Origin: JANQLU01 sp964434955
GTDB taxonomy: Bacteria; Planctomycetota; Planctomycetia; Pirellulales; Pirellulaceae
Assembly (NCBI GenBank): GCA_964434955.1
Contig: CAYSXI010000087.1
Coordinates: forward strand, 1-20,277
Length of the DNA: 20,277 bases
Reading direction: 5' to 3'
A program made the translations under genes and the position numbers. The stretch's first letter is position 1, and every line of letters begins with the position of its first letter. The notes beneath the pieces are model-generated. The model was not told the DNA's origin and ran no database searches. It worked only from the letters and a program-made list of their open reading frames with translations. Shown in pieces: positions 7,245 to 14,814 of this stretch.

Positions 7245-8048
7245 ATGAATTTAGCTAAGGGTGACGGTGATGCGGACCGTCAAAAGGAACGTGTAAGAAA
7301 TCAGTTCGGAATCTCTGCCAGCGACTACGCGACCAGCGAAGTCCACGCACGAGGCGAGAGCCTTCTGGCGATGCTGAAACGGGTGCAGCCCCAGTCGGAT
7401 TGGCACGCGTTGGATGTGGCGACAGGCGCTGGACATACGGCAGCGATATTTGCTCCTTTCGTTGAGAAGGTCATTGCGACCGACATCACCGAAGAGATGC
7501 TTCGGGCCACGGCGAAAACAATGGGATCGCTTGGGCTAACGAACGTCACGACCGAACCCGCCGACGCCGAAAGCCTTCCATTTGAAGACGGCTCATTTGA
7601 TTTGGTGACCTGTCGTCTTGCATTCCATCATTTTTCGGCCCCCCTGAAAGCCCTGGAAGAATTTCACCGGGTGTTGAAGCCTGGCGGTAGATTGGCACTT
7701 AGTGATAACTATTGCACGGACGACGTTTCGGATGCTCGTTTCTACAATGAATTCGAGAAGCTAAGGGATCCATCGCACGTCGAAGTCTATTCTTTGCCGC
7801 GTCTCGAGGCGATGCTTCAAGACGCCCATTTTTCAATCTCGTCGGTCGAAAAGTTTGAGAAAGAGTTTGATTTTGAGCCCTGGGCGGAAAGGCAAAGAGT
7901 TTCCGAGACAAACAAACGCGTCCTAAAACAAATGCTCAACCAAACTCCGTCGGGCTTGCTGGAGTGGCTTAAGCCAAAAGTTGCCAAGGACAAACACTAC
8001 TTCACTCTGCATGAAGTGGTGCTTATTGGTTTACGCGGCGCGGCCTGA
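7245..8048 (+). CDS. class I SAM-dependent methyltransferase (UbiE/Methyltransf_11 type)
   Basis: A 267-residue enzyme. Motif I ALDVATGAGHTA (55-66) binds S-adenosylmethionine. VIATDITEEML carries the acidic residue after strand 2, LPFEDGSFDLVTCRLAFHHF is motif II, and EFHRVLKPGGRLAL is motif III. This is the arrangement of small-molecule methyltransferases related to UbiE. The substrate cannot be read from sequence or from the neighbours, since the gene stands alone with about 600 bp upstream and 470 bp downstream. It starts at the first ATG in frame. It could equally act on a lipid, quinone or secondary metabolite. Confidence 0.88.
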   Translation: MNLAKGDGDADRQKERVRNQFGISASDYATSEVHARGESLLAMLKRVQPQSDWHALDVATGAGHTAAIFAPFVEKVIATDITEEMLRATAKTMGSLGLTNVTTEPADAESLPFEDGSFDLVTCRLAFHHFSAPLKALEEFHRVLKPGGRLALSDNYCTDDVSDARFYNEFEKLRDPSHVEVYSLPRLEAMLQDAHFSISSVEKFEKEFDFEPWAERQRVSETNKRVLKQMLNQTPSGLLEWLKPKVAKDKHYFTLHEVVLIGLRGAA

Positions 8049-8518
8049 CGACTTTGCCAACGAACCGCCAACATTTCGGAACCGGTTTCTTGAACGGTTC
8101 GATGCTTCAACCCGTTACATGGGGGAGCCCAAACCAATGCAGCTTGTCCAGGTTGCCTGGAAATCCGCGTATCCCCCTTTTGTTCGCTTTGACCGGCAAA
8201 CTTTAACAGAGCTTGGGGAAGTCAAAATTGATTTATTGGGCGACATCATTACAATTAGAATCGCACTTGCAAGAATTGCATGATTCTTCGCTAGTTGACC
8301 TTCGGAAACAGTATTCCCTGACGTAAATTGTCGCGTCGCGGAAAAAAAATAGAAAAACCGTGAAAGCTAATTGGTGATTGCGCCATATAGCTGTGAGTCC
8401 CTTTCCTCAGGGGACCGCTCGCCAACAATAGGATGTGCCCGTTTGGGATGTCCCGTTTGATTGAGCAGCAGCAACGCTTTTCGGCAGAAACCTGTTTATC
8501 CTGAAGGGATGAAAACTG
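8049..8518. other. 470-bp intergenic region
   Basis: No convincing gene. One forward frame (7981-8283) begins inside the methyltransferase and one minus frame overlaps the DUF1573 start; neither has family features. A small hairpin lies at 8397-8401/8411-8415 (GTCCC/GGGAC). An AAAAAAAA tract at 8342-8349 precedes the DUF1573 gene region and may be promoter-associated. Confidence 0.45.
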
Positions 8519-9574
8519 ATGCGTTTTCACAAAGCTCTCGTCTTGGCGGCCTGTCCGCTTTTGTTGATCGCCTGTACGGTCGGTTCTGCTCAAAACTGGA
8601 ATCGCCCAGTTTACAACTCTTACAACTCTCGACCGTCTTGGACTTCGAAAATGTTCAAGACATCCAAACACGATTTTGGAACGGTCGCTCGCGCTTCCAA
8701 GCAAGTCTTCGACTTTGAATTCGTGAATCCAAGCGACAAGACGATTCAGCTTTCAAGTGTTCGCGCAAGCTGTGGTTGTGCCGAGCCAAAGATCCTGAAC
8801 AAAACGGTCAAGCCCGGTGAGAAAGGCAAAGTCCGGGTTAATTTCAACACGGTCCGGTTTGTCGGGCAGCGCAAAGCCACAATTACCGTTTCCATCAGTT
8901 CGCCTTCCTGGACTGAAGTTCAGTTGGTTATCACCGGAAATATTCGCCAGGACATCGTTGTGAATCCGGGTAAAGTGGATTTCCAACAAGCGATGGCGGG
9001 AGAGTCATTGAAGAAGACGATCGAGATCAAATATGCCGGTAGCGAGCGTTGGAAAGTCACCGACGTGAAGTCCAGCAATCCAAATTTGAGCGTCAAACTT
9101 GAAGAGACCCGTCGCAGTGGCGGACGAGTCAATTACAACGCAATCATCATGCTTGGCGACAAACAGGCATCTGGCTACATTTCGGATCAGCTCATTTTCG
9201 TCACCAACGACAATCGTCTTCAAGAATTTCCTGTTGCCGTTTCCGGCTACCTCAAGCCAGCAGTTGAAGCCCCCGAACTCTTGAGCTTTGGCGAAATGGA
9301 AAAAGGAAAAACGGTAACCAAGAAGATCTTTGTGAAGTCAGTCAATGAGTTCAAGATTCTCGCGGTTAAATGTGGTGACAAACGAGTGAAAGTCGACCAC
9401 AGCGACAAGAGCAAAAAGCTGCACCTGTTGAGCTTGACCTTCGACGCGCAAACAGCCGAAAAAATTGCCAACGAAATCGTCATCGAAACGGACCTGGCTC
9501 CGGCAAAGATCAAGTTGACTGGCAAAGTCATGAATCCACCTGCCAAAGACAACATCGTTGACCAAAACAAGTAG
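8519..9574 (+). CDS. DUF1573 exported protein
   Basis: A 351-residue protein. The signal segment at 1-25 (RFHKALVLAACPLLLIAC) could be cleaved after VGSA or processed as a lipoprotein at Cys19 (LIAC fits a lipobox). Then comes a textbook DUF1573 domain (about 51-165), HDFGTVARASKQVFDFEF, with the family's SCGC motif at 84-87 and CAEP following. The rest is beta-rich and probably made of further Ig-like (ASPM/MSP-type) domains. DUF1573 proteins are periplasmic or surface proteins of unknown role, expanded in planctomycetes and Bacteroidetes. The start is supported by an AAGGGAT sequence about 10 nt upstream. It is monocistronic with a clear terminator. Confidence 0.9.
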   Translation: MRFHKALVLAACPLLLIACTVGSAQNWNRPVYNSYNSRPSWTSKMFKTSKHDFGTVARASKQVFDFEFVNPSDKTIQLSSVRASCGCAEPKILNKTVKPGEKGKVRVNFNTVRFVGQRKATITVSISSPSWTEVQLVITGNIRQDIVVNPGKVDFQQAMAGESLKKTIEIKYAGSERWKVTDVKSSNPNLSVKLEETRRSGGRVNYNAIIMLGDKQASGYISDQLIFVTNDNRLQEFPVAVSGYLKPAVEAPELLSFGEMEKGKTVTKKIFVKSVNEFKILAVKCGDKRVKVDHSDKSKKLHLLSLTFDAQTAEKIANEIVIETDLAPAKIKLTGKVMNPPAKDNIVDQNK

Positions 9575-9591
9575 TTTTGGCGTCTCAATCC

Positions 9592-9617
9592 AAGCCGGCA
9601 AGCCGCCGGCTTTTTTT
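9592..9617 (+). terminator. rho-independent terminator after the DUF1573 gene
   Basis: AAGCCGGC (9592-9599) pairs with GCCGGCTT (9605-9612) around a 5-nt loop, followed by seven T residues (9611-9617). It starts 18 bp after the stop codon. Confidence 0.92.
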
Positions 9618-9825
9618 GTGCGCGGTTTCCATATGCGGGGGCGTTTCCCGTGACGAATGACCTTGTTTCAACAGGCTGATGTATTCCAGCCTTCCTCGAT
9701 CTGGCATCCTGTTCGGGGTGACTTGGTTCGCAGTCACGTTTTTTCAAATACAATGGGTGAATCAGGGCAAGCAATCGCAAGGCCCGGCGAATCCCAATTG
9801 TCCACGATTCGATCATCGAACTAGA

Positions 9826-10890
9826 ATGCCGATAAAGTTTACTTGCACGAATATTCTTCAATACGATGCCGTAAATAATCGTTACGAGCAGTGTGGGGCT
9901 TCCCTGGAAGCGGCTGAATCGGATTCGGGAAATCAAATTAAGTGCGTGTCGTGCAACCAATGGACTTCGGTTCCGGTTTCGTCAACGATATCAGCGCAAA
10001 GCCAACCACAAGCCCAACCGGCTCCTCCCACTGCTTCTCCATCAGCCGCCGTGGTTTCACCCTCCGGCAACGCGTCCCCGAAAGTCGATTCACACATCGC
10101 GGTGGAAGCGGCACCCTTAACCGATACGATGTCAGAATTTGACCAGGAGTTTGCCAGCAATGATGCGTCCAGTTTTGGCAGCGCATCGCAACTTCAATTT
10201 GATTCTTTTTCGGTTCAACGACGTTGCCCGCGATGCGATAGCGTGATCGACAAAAGCGGTAAATGCACACAGTGCAAATACGGGCGTGAACAAGTCGTTG
10301 ACAAAAACAAGGATGTTCCGCTTGAGCATATTGAAACGAAGACTGCCGGTTGTTCCCTCTGGTTGCAAAGCTTTCTAGGGGAGAATACATCTCTGGCGCT
10401 TTTGGCAACCGCCATCTATGTGCTCTTTGGGGTTTTGGCTGCCATGTGCGGGTTGGCCGGCCTCATGATCGGTGGACCATTGATCATTCTGGTGGCGATG
10501 GTCATTGCTCCCTTCGCGATTTGCGGGGTCTATATGATGCAGTATTGGATTCGAATGAACTCCAAACCTGCCGTGCCGCTTCAATTCTGGCAACGAGTCC
10601 CCTGGGAATTTCTGCTGAGCCATTTGCGGTCCAACAGCTGGAATCGAAGCAAGGACAAAATTGTCGATCTCAGCGATCAGAAGATGTACGACTCCGAAAT
10701 TGCGACCACGCCAGGAATTGGACGCGCCGAAGTTGTCGACCTGGAAGGAACCGAGCTAACGGACGAAGGTCTTCTTCAGCTTTATCAATTCCGGCAGATT
10801 CGTTGTTTGGTCGTCCGCTATACCAAAGTTACTCCGGAGGGAGTTTTCCGGCTGCAACAGCATAATCGCAAGATGTGGATCTGGAGTTAA
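9826..10890 (+). CDS. zinc-ribbon membrane protein with C-terminal leucine-rich repeat
   Basis: A 354-residue protein from the ATG at 9826. The N-terminal cysteine module (Cys7, Cys23, Cys40-x2-Cys43) fits the short MPIKF-type zinc ribbon common in planctomycetes. A Pro/Ala/Gln/Ser-rich linker (about 55-90) leads to a second zinc ribbon CPRC...CTQC (134-150). Two transmembrane segments lie at about 189-213 and 216-240. The C-terminus (about 278-345) is LRR-like (VVDLEGTELTDEGLLQL). The frame is open back to an ATG at 9679, which would add 49 residues with a hydrophobic stretch, but MPIKF is the usual family start. It probably places a protein-binding LRR on one membrane face; function unknown. 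It converges on the next gene with only 31 bp between stops. Confidence 0.78.
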   Translation: MPIKFTCTNILQYDAVNNRYEQCGASLEAAESDSGNQIKCVSCNQWTSVPVSSTISAQSQPQAQPAPPTASPSAAVVSPSGNASPKVDSHIAVEAAPLTDTMSEFDQEFASNDASSFGSASQLQFDSFSVQRRCPRCDSVIDKSGKCTQCKYGREQVVDKNKDVPLEHIETKTAGCSLWLQSFLGENTSLALLATAIYVLFGVLAAMCGLAGLMIGGPLIILVAMVIAPFAICGVYMMQYWIRMNSKPAVPLQFWQRVPWEFLLSHLRSNSWNRSKDKIVDLSDQKMYDSEIATTPGIGRAEVVDLEGTELTDEGLLQLYQFRQIRCLVVRYTKVTPEGVFRLQQHNRKMWIWS

Positions 10891-10921
10891 CCCTAGCCGC
10901 AACTCGGCGCCCTATTGGCGA

Positions 10922-12082
10922 CTACTGCCATTTGGTGAGCTTCACGCTCAGGGGCACACGTTTATCGCCTCGCAATACCACCACCTTGATGGCTTCTCCG
11001 ACTTTGTGATCTGAAATCACAGCGGACAAATCGGAAGGTGCATCAATCTTCTTGCCGCCATATTCAACAATCGTGTCACCCACCTTGATACCTCCGACGG
11101 CCGCGCCGCTGTTTGGAATCACGTCGGTAATCAGGCAGGTTTTCGAGGTTTGTTGGTATCGGATTCCGAGAAATCCACCGACGCGAATTTCAACCGTTAC
11201 GCCGGCAAAAGTCTCTTGCAGATTCTTCAATTCCTCGCGAGCGAATCCGGTACCGAAAAGTTTGAGCTCAGCCAGTTGCTTGAGTTTCTTAAGATCCTCA
11301 AGGCAGTTCTGATCGACGGAATTCGCGTAGTAGATCATGACGCGCTTCAGCTGTTTGTGGCGAGCCAGCGACTTGACCCCCTCGTTGGTGATCGAGGTTT
11401 CATTCAGTTTGATGGATACCAGGTGAGAGTGAACGGGCAACTGCTCCAGCGACTTGTCGTTGAACTTGCTTCCAACCAATTCGATTGCCTGAAATTTCCT
11501 CAAGTAGCGAATTTGTGAAAACAGGTCGGCATCGCCTTTCCATTGGTCGCCGAATCGAAGGATCTGGAGGGGGTAATAATACTTGGTTCCAATTTGGATA
11601 TTTTCACTGTCAAATTCAGCGCCGGCCTTCCGGAAACGTTCGGTGGCCTGTTCTTCCTTTCGCAAAAACAGCTCGGCCGCGAACCCGTTCGCCATCTTGG
11701 CGACTCGTTCGTCGTCAGAAGCCGCCAATTCGAGCAGCGCATCTTCGGCGGCCATACTGGTTTTATGGTCCTCGGCCATTCCGAGTTGCTGGACGATTTT
11801 GACAACTCGCAATCGGAAGTCCAAATTGCCCTGAGCGGAGGCGGCCGTAAGTTTGGTGATCGCCGGTTTCCCGAGCTTCGCCAGCCGGTTCATGGCCTCA
11901 TATCGATCGCGAGCTTTCGCCGAATTTAATTTGGCAATCCAATGATCGACGGTATCGTCGGTGTTTGCGACTTCGGCCTGAGCCTTGGAAACAGCGGCTT
12001 CCTGCGAAAACAGGTTCAAGGGTGTAAAAAAGACGCAGGCCAGCGCCGTACCAATCAATCGAATATTCAACATCGAATTCAT
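10922..12082 (-). CDS. secreted HEAT/LRR/PDZ-domain protein
   Basis: A 386-residue protein. A signal peptide covers about 1-27 (cleavage probably near LFSQ). A helical HEAT-like region follows (about 43-135, YEAMNRLAKLGKPAITKL). Then come leucine-rich repeats (about 195-290, HLVSIKLNETSITNEGVKSL). A C-terminal PDZ domain (about 303-385) shows GFLGIRY, VIPNSGAAVGGIKVGDTIVEYGGKKI and VVLRGDKRVPLSV. No protease domain is present, so it is probably a scaffold that binds C-termini in the periplasm. The ATG at 12082 is chosen over the upstream TTG at 12094; a GGAA lies about 7 nt before it. It shares the TDEGL/TNEGV-type LRR with the gene facing it. Confidence 0.87.
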   Translation of the reverse strand: MNSMLNIRLIGTALACVFFTPLNLFSQEAAVSKAQAEVANTDDTVDHWIAKLNSAKARDRYEAMNRLAKLGKPAITKLTAASAQGNLDFRLRVVKIVQQLGMAEDHKTSMAAEDALLELAASDDERVAKMANGFAAELFLRKEEQATERFRKAGAEFDSENIQIGTKYYYPLQILRFGDQWKGDADLFSQIRYLRKFQAIELVGSKFNDKSLEQLPVHSHLVSIKLNETSITNEGVKSLARHKQLKRVMIYYANSVDQNCLEDLKKLKQLAELKLFGTGFAREELKNLQETFAGVTVEIRVGGFLGIRYQQTSKTCLITDVIPNSGAAVGGIKVGDTIVEYGGKKIDAPSDLSAVISDHKVGEAIKVVVLRGDKRVPLSVKLTKWQ

Positions 12083-12237
12083 CAGAAATTCCAATATCTA
12101 AAGATTCTGTTGGAGTCATTGTATCCGAGAAGGCCGAACCAAACCCATACGAGCTTTTAGTTCGTAGCTGGCGGTTTTCCGCCAATTCCATCAAAATAGG
12201 GCCCCTTTCCAAGACAAAAATACCGAATGCGTTCCCG

Positions 12238-13107
12238 ATGCCTGAGAAAGACAATTTCGAATACGAGCTCGTCGATTTTGGCGACGGGATCAAACTCGAG
12301 AAACTGGGGACCCGACTCATTCAGCGGCCATCGCCCTTCGCTCGGCGCACTTCGCTTGATCACGCGGACGTATGCAACGAAATCACCGATCAATTTGTGG
12401 TTTCAAAGAGCGGCAACGGCAATTGGATTCCGGACTCGGAAAATCCTTGGACGATCCCGTTTGGTCCGCTGGTTCTCGAGATTAGAAAGTCGCCGCAGGG
12501 ACAGCTTGGAGTCTTTCCTGAACACGCGATCCAATGGCGCTGGATGGACCGGTTCAACCTCCGCGGGAAGTCGATTCTTCACCTTTTCGGCTACACCGGG
12601 GCTACCTCATTGAAACTTGCTCATTCGGGCGCATCCGTCACCCATATCGATGCCTCCAAAAGTGCCGTGCAATGGGCGCGAGAAAACGCGAAACACTCGA
12701 ACTTGACCGAGGCTCCGATTCGCTGGATCGTGGAAGACGCCGTCAAGTTTGTCAGCCGTGAGGTCAAACGAGGAAACAAATACGACGGCATCGTCGTCGA
12801 CCCGCCGTCATTTGGCAGGGGCCCGGAAGGGCAGGTGTGGAAATTGGAAAAACACCTGGATGACTTGCTCTCGAATCTCGCAAAACTATTGGTCGACGAT
12901 GCAACGCTCTTACTTCTGACGTCCCACACGCTTGAATTTGACAACCGAGTTTTGCAACAAAAACTGGAACAACATTTTCAAATGCCGGGCGGATTTGAAT
13001 CTGGAAAGATGTCGATCCCTTCGTCCACCGGAAAAAAGCTGGGGGCCGGTTGGTTTGCACGTAACGTCGCCCCGAAGAACCAAACGATGACGGAGGATGG
13101 CGATTGA
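12238..13107 (+). CDS. RlmI/RlmK-like SAM-dependent RNA methyltransferase
   Basis: A 289-residue enzyme of the Methyltrans_SAM group (RlmI, RlmK and relatives), which methylates rRNA bases. GVFPEHAIQWRWM (91-103) corresponds to the segment before the SAM site, LHLFGYTGATSL (114-125) is motif I, VTHIDASKSAVQWARENA is post-I, and VVDPPSFGRGPEG (186-198) is motif IV with the PPSF signature. It lacks the N-terminal PUA domain of RlmI, so the exact target is open (rRNA methylation is an inference). It is the first gene of a tight operon: the following gene starts inside its stop codon. It is divergent from the PDZ gene, 155 bp away. Confidence 0.85.
   Translation: MPEKDNFEYELVDFGDGIKLEKLGTRLIQRPSPFARRTSLDHADVCNEITDQFVVSKSGNGNWIPDSENPWTIPFGPLVLEIRKSPQGQLGVFPEHAIQWRWMDRFNLRGKSILHLFGYTGATSLKLAHSGASVTHIDASKSAVQWARENAKHSNLTEAPIRWIVEDAVKFVSREVKRGNKYDGIVVDPPSFGRGPEGQVWKLEKHLDDLLSNLAKLLVDDATLLLLTSHTLEFDNRVLQQKLEQHFQMPGGFESGKMSIPSSTGKKLGAGWFARNVAPKNQTMTEDGD
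13092..13096 (+). promoter_or_regulatory. ribosome-binding site that decides the TTG start of the TrmH-type gene
   Basis: GGAGG lies 7 nt upstream of TTG at 13104, within the end of the preceding gene. The start and the preceding stop overlap as TTGA, implying translational coupling. Confidence 0.75.
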
Positions 13108-13925
13108 AAACGATTGAGAGTCCCCAGAACGCTTTTTTCAAATCCGTTCTGAAATTGATGTCGTCACGGGGGCGAAGTCAACAAAACCGTTTTCTGGTTT
13201 TCGGTGAGCGCGAAATTTGCCGAGGGTTGGAGGCGGGATTCGAGTACGAATCACTTTTGATTCGGCAAACCCAAGCTGAACGATTCCAACCTCTGCTTCG
13301 GGACTTTCCTGGACTGGAACCGGTAATTGTCGCGGACGAACTTTTTGAAAGGATCCGCTACGGTGAACGCGACGAAGATCTGGTCGCGATCGGTGCGCGT
13401 CCTGACACGGGATTGGGACAGCTCGAACTGAACGAAAATGCGCTCGTGTTCGTACTTGAGTCGATTGAGAAACCCGGAAACGTTGGCGCCATCGTTCGAA
13501 CGGCGGACGCAATTGGGGCATCGGCAGTTGTACTTTCGGAACCGCTCAGTGATTTTTTTCACGCCAATTGCATTCGGGCAAGTATGGGCTGCGTATTTAC
13601 TACGCCTTTGGCCACTGGAACCAATCCGGAAGTTCAAGAGTGGCTTTGGCAAAGCGATTTCGCGGTGTTTGCAGCCATCGTTGAAGGTTCCACACGTTAC
13701 GACGAAGTGGCTTATTCGGAACGTTCAGCATTGGTCCTCGGGAACGAGGCACGCGGATTGTCGGAAAGTTGGCGCCTTTTAGCCTCGGACCCCGAGCGTA
13801 AAATAAAAGGGATTCATCTGCCGATGCTCGGTCGCGCCGACAGCTTGAACGTATCCACCACGGCTGCGATTATCGGTTATGAGGCGGGCCGCCAACGCGG
13901 GTTCCAGAGAAACAGCGATCCCTGA
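13104..13925 (+). CDS. TrmH/SpoU-family RNA 2'-O-methyltransferase
   Basis: A 273-residue SPOUT-fold enzyme that transfers a methyl group to a ribose 2'-OH in tRNA or rRNA. An N-terminal substrate-binding domain (1-105, ESPQNAFFKSVLKL and FLVFGEREICRGLE) is followed by the knotted catalytic domain. All three motifs are present: motif 1 SIEKPGNVGAIVRTADA (120-136, with Asn126 and Arg132), motif 2 LVLGNEARGLS (210-220, with Glu215) and motif 3 IHLPMLGRADSLNVS (237-251). The TTG start at 13104 overlaps the previous stop by TTGA with GGAGG 7 nt before it. The exact RNA position modified cannot be deduced. The pairing with the upstream RNA methyltransferase suggests joint expression in RNA modification. 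Confidence 0.92.
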   Translation: MKTIESPQNAFFKSVLKLMSSRGRSQQNRFLVFGEREICRGLEAGFEYESLLIRQTQAERFQPLLRDFPGLEPVIVADELFERIRYGERDEDLVAIGARPDTGLGQLELNENALVFVLESIEKPGNVGAIVRTADAIGASAVVLSEPLSDFFHANCIRASMGCVFTTPLATGTNPEVQEWLWQSDFAVFAAIVEGSTRYDEVAYSERSALVLGNEARGLSESWRLLASDPERKIKGIHLPMLGRADSLNVSTTAAIIGYEAGRQRGFQRNSDP

Positions 13926-13953
13926 GTCGACGACCGGAAAGTGTCCAACCTTG

Positions 13954-14640
13954 ATGCAACGATTTGACATAAATCTTTTTCTGATCATCTTTTTGATCGG
14001 CGTGTTGTTTTCCGCGATCGGTGCCGTCGCGAACTACCTCCGCGACCGAAAGCGGCTTTCTGTCATGACGGCTTTTGCGGAAGAAATCGGCCTGACGTTT
14101 ACGCCCGCCGCTTCGGCCGGTTTTCTCGCCCGAATGAAAATCTTCAAGCTGTTCACGGTGGGGCGCAGCAAGAAGATCAAGAATGTTGTTTTCGGTGAAA
14201 CCGACGATGAAACCGTAAGCATTTTCGACTATCAATATGCCGTGGGTTCGGGAAAGAACCAAACGATTCACCGACAGTCAGTCGTTTCCATTGAGTCACC
14301 CAATTTAAACGCGCCATCGTTTGTTCTCAGGCCGGCGAGCTTCTTCCTGAGCTTTGGTCGAATCTTTGGACAACCTGAAATCGAATTCGACTCGAATCCA
14401 GACTTCGGAAAGTACCAACAGCTTCAAGGTTCGGACGAGAAGGCGATCAAGGAATTTTTCGATGATCGATTTTTACGAACGCTGGAATCAAACAAGTATT
14501 GCATCGAAGCCATCGGCCACAATTTGATCGTCTACATTCCCCGCAAGTCATTCAATAGTGACGAGTTGAAAGCGGTCATGGCATCCGCATTCGAAATCTA
14601 TAGCGCAATGGTTGAGCGAGGGGCTTCACTTGCCCGATAA
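13954..14640 (+). CDS. single-span membrane protein of unknown function
   Basis: A 228-residue protein. One hydrophobic span near the N-terminus (about 7-27, NLFLIIFLIGVLFSAIGAVA) is followed by basic RDRKR, so the remaining roughly 195 residues probably lie in the cytoplasm. That domain is beta-rich (VVFGETDDETVSIFDYQYAVGSGKN, HRQSVVSIES). No family is recognised. The ATG at 13954 is chosen because it puts the membrane span at the N-terminus; the frame is open further upstream (to 13879) over the end of the RNA methyltransferase. It lies 28 bp downstream of that gene, so is probably co-transcribed. Its last four codons and stop (CTT GCC CGA TAA) form the first unit of a 15-bp tandem repeat. 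Confidence 0.78.
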   Translation: MQRFDINLFLIIFLIGVLFSAIGAVANYLRDRKRLSVMTAFAEEIGLTFTPAASAGFLARMKIFKLFTVGRSKKIKNVVFGETDDETVSIFDYQYAVGSGKNQTIHRQSVVSIESPNLNAPSFVLRPASFFLSFGRIFGQPEIEFDSNPDFGKYQQLQGSDEKAIKEFFDDRFLRTLESNKYCIEAIGHNLIVYIPRKSFNSDELKAVMASAFEIYSAMVERGASLAR

Positions 14641-14734
14641 AAGCATGCCCGATAAAAGCATGCCCGATAAAAGCATGCCCGATAAAGGCATGCCCGATAA
14701 AAGCATGCCCGATAAAGGCATGCCCGACAACAGC
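14630..14734 (+). repeat. 15-bp tandem repeat, seven units, overlapping a stop codon
   Basis: Seven exact-length units with consensus ATGCCCGATAAAAGC start at 14630 (first base T), 14645, 14660, 14675, 14690, 14705 and 14720 (the last reads GACAAC in place of GATAAA). In the frame of the upstream gene every unit contains TAA, so copy-number change never alters that protein. In the next frame the units read MPDKS/MPDKG. On the minus strand they read GHAFI. Confidence 0.97.
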
Positions 14735-14782
14735 CTGCCGCGTGTCGAGATCGAGATCGATGCCCGAAAGTTCGAACGGTAA
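14645..14782 (+). CDS. small ORF of MPDKS repeats (doubtful)
   Basis: From the ATG at 14645 the frame encodes six MPDK(S/G)-type units, ends them in MPDNS, and continues through LPRVEIEIDARKFER to a TAA at 14780-14782: 45 residues (50 if TTG at 14630 is used). There is no ribosome-binding site other than the repeat itself. It could be a by-product of the repeat, and I would not rely on it. Confidence 0.15.
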   Translation: MPDKSMPDKSMPDKGMPDKSMPDKGMPDNSLPRVEIEIDARKFER

Positions 14783-14814
14783 TAATTTGAGCGGCAATCA
14801 AACTGAAATGGCGA

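Noticed and set aside
6842..7246. 134-codon minus-strand frame upstream of the methyltransferase
   Set aside because: Includes the 15-bp duplication, has no recognisable motif and overlaps the next gene's start region.
7981..8283. 100-codon forward frame at the end of the methyltransferase
   Set aside because: Starts inside the methyltransferase, no ribosome-binding site or family match; could at most be a decayed remnant.
14576..14797. 73-codon minus-strand frame of GHAFI repeats
   Set aside because: Product of the 15-bp tandem repeat read backwards, with no ribosome-binding site and overlapping the end of a real gene.
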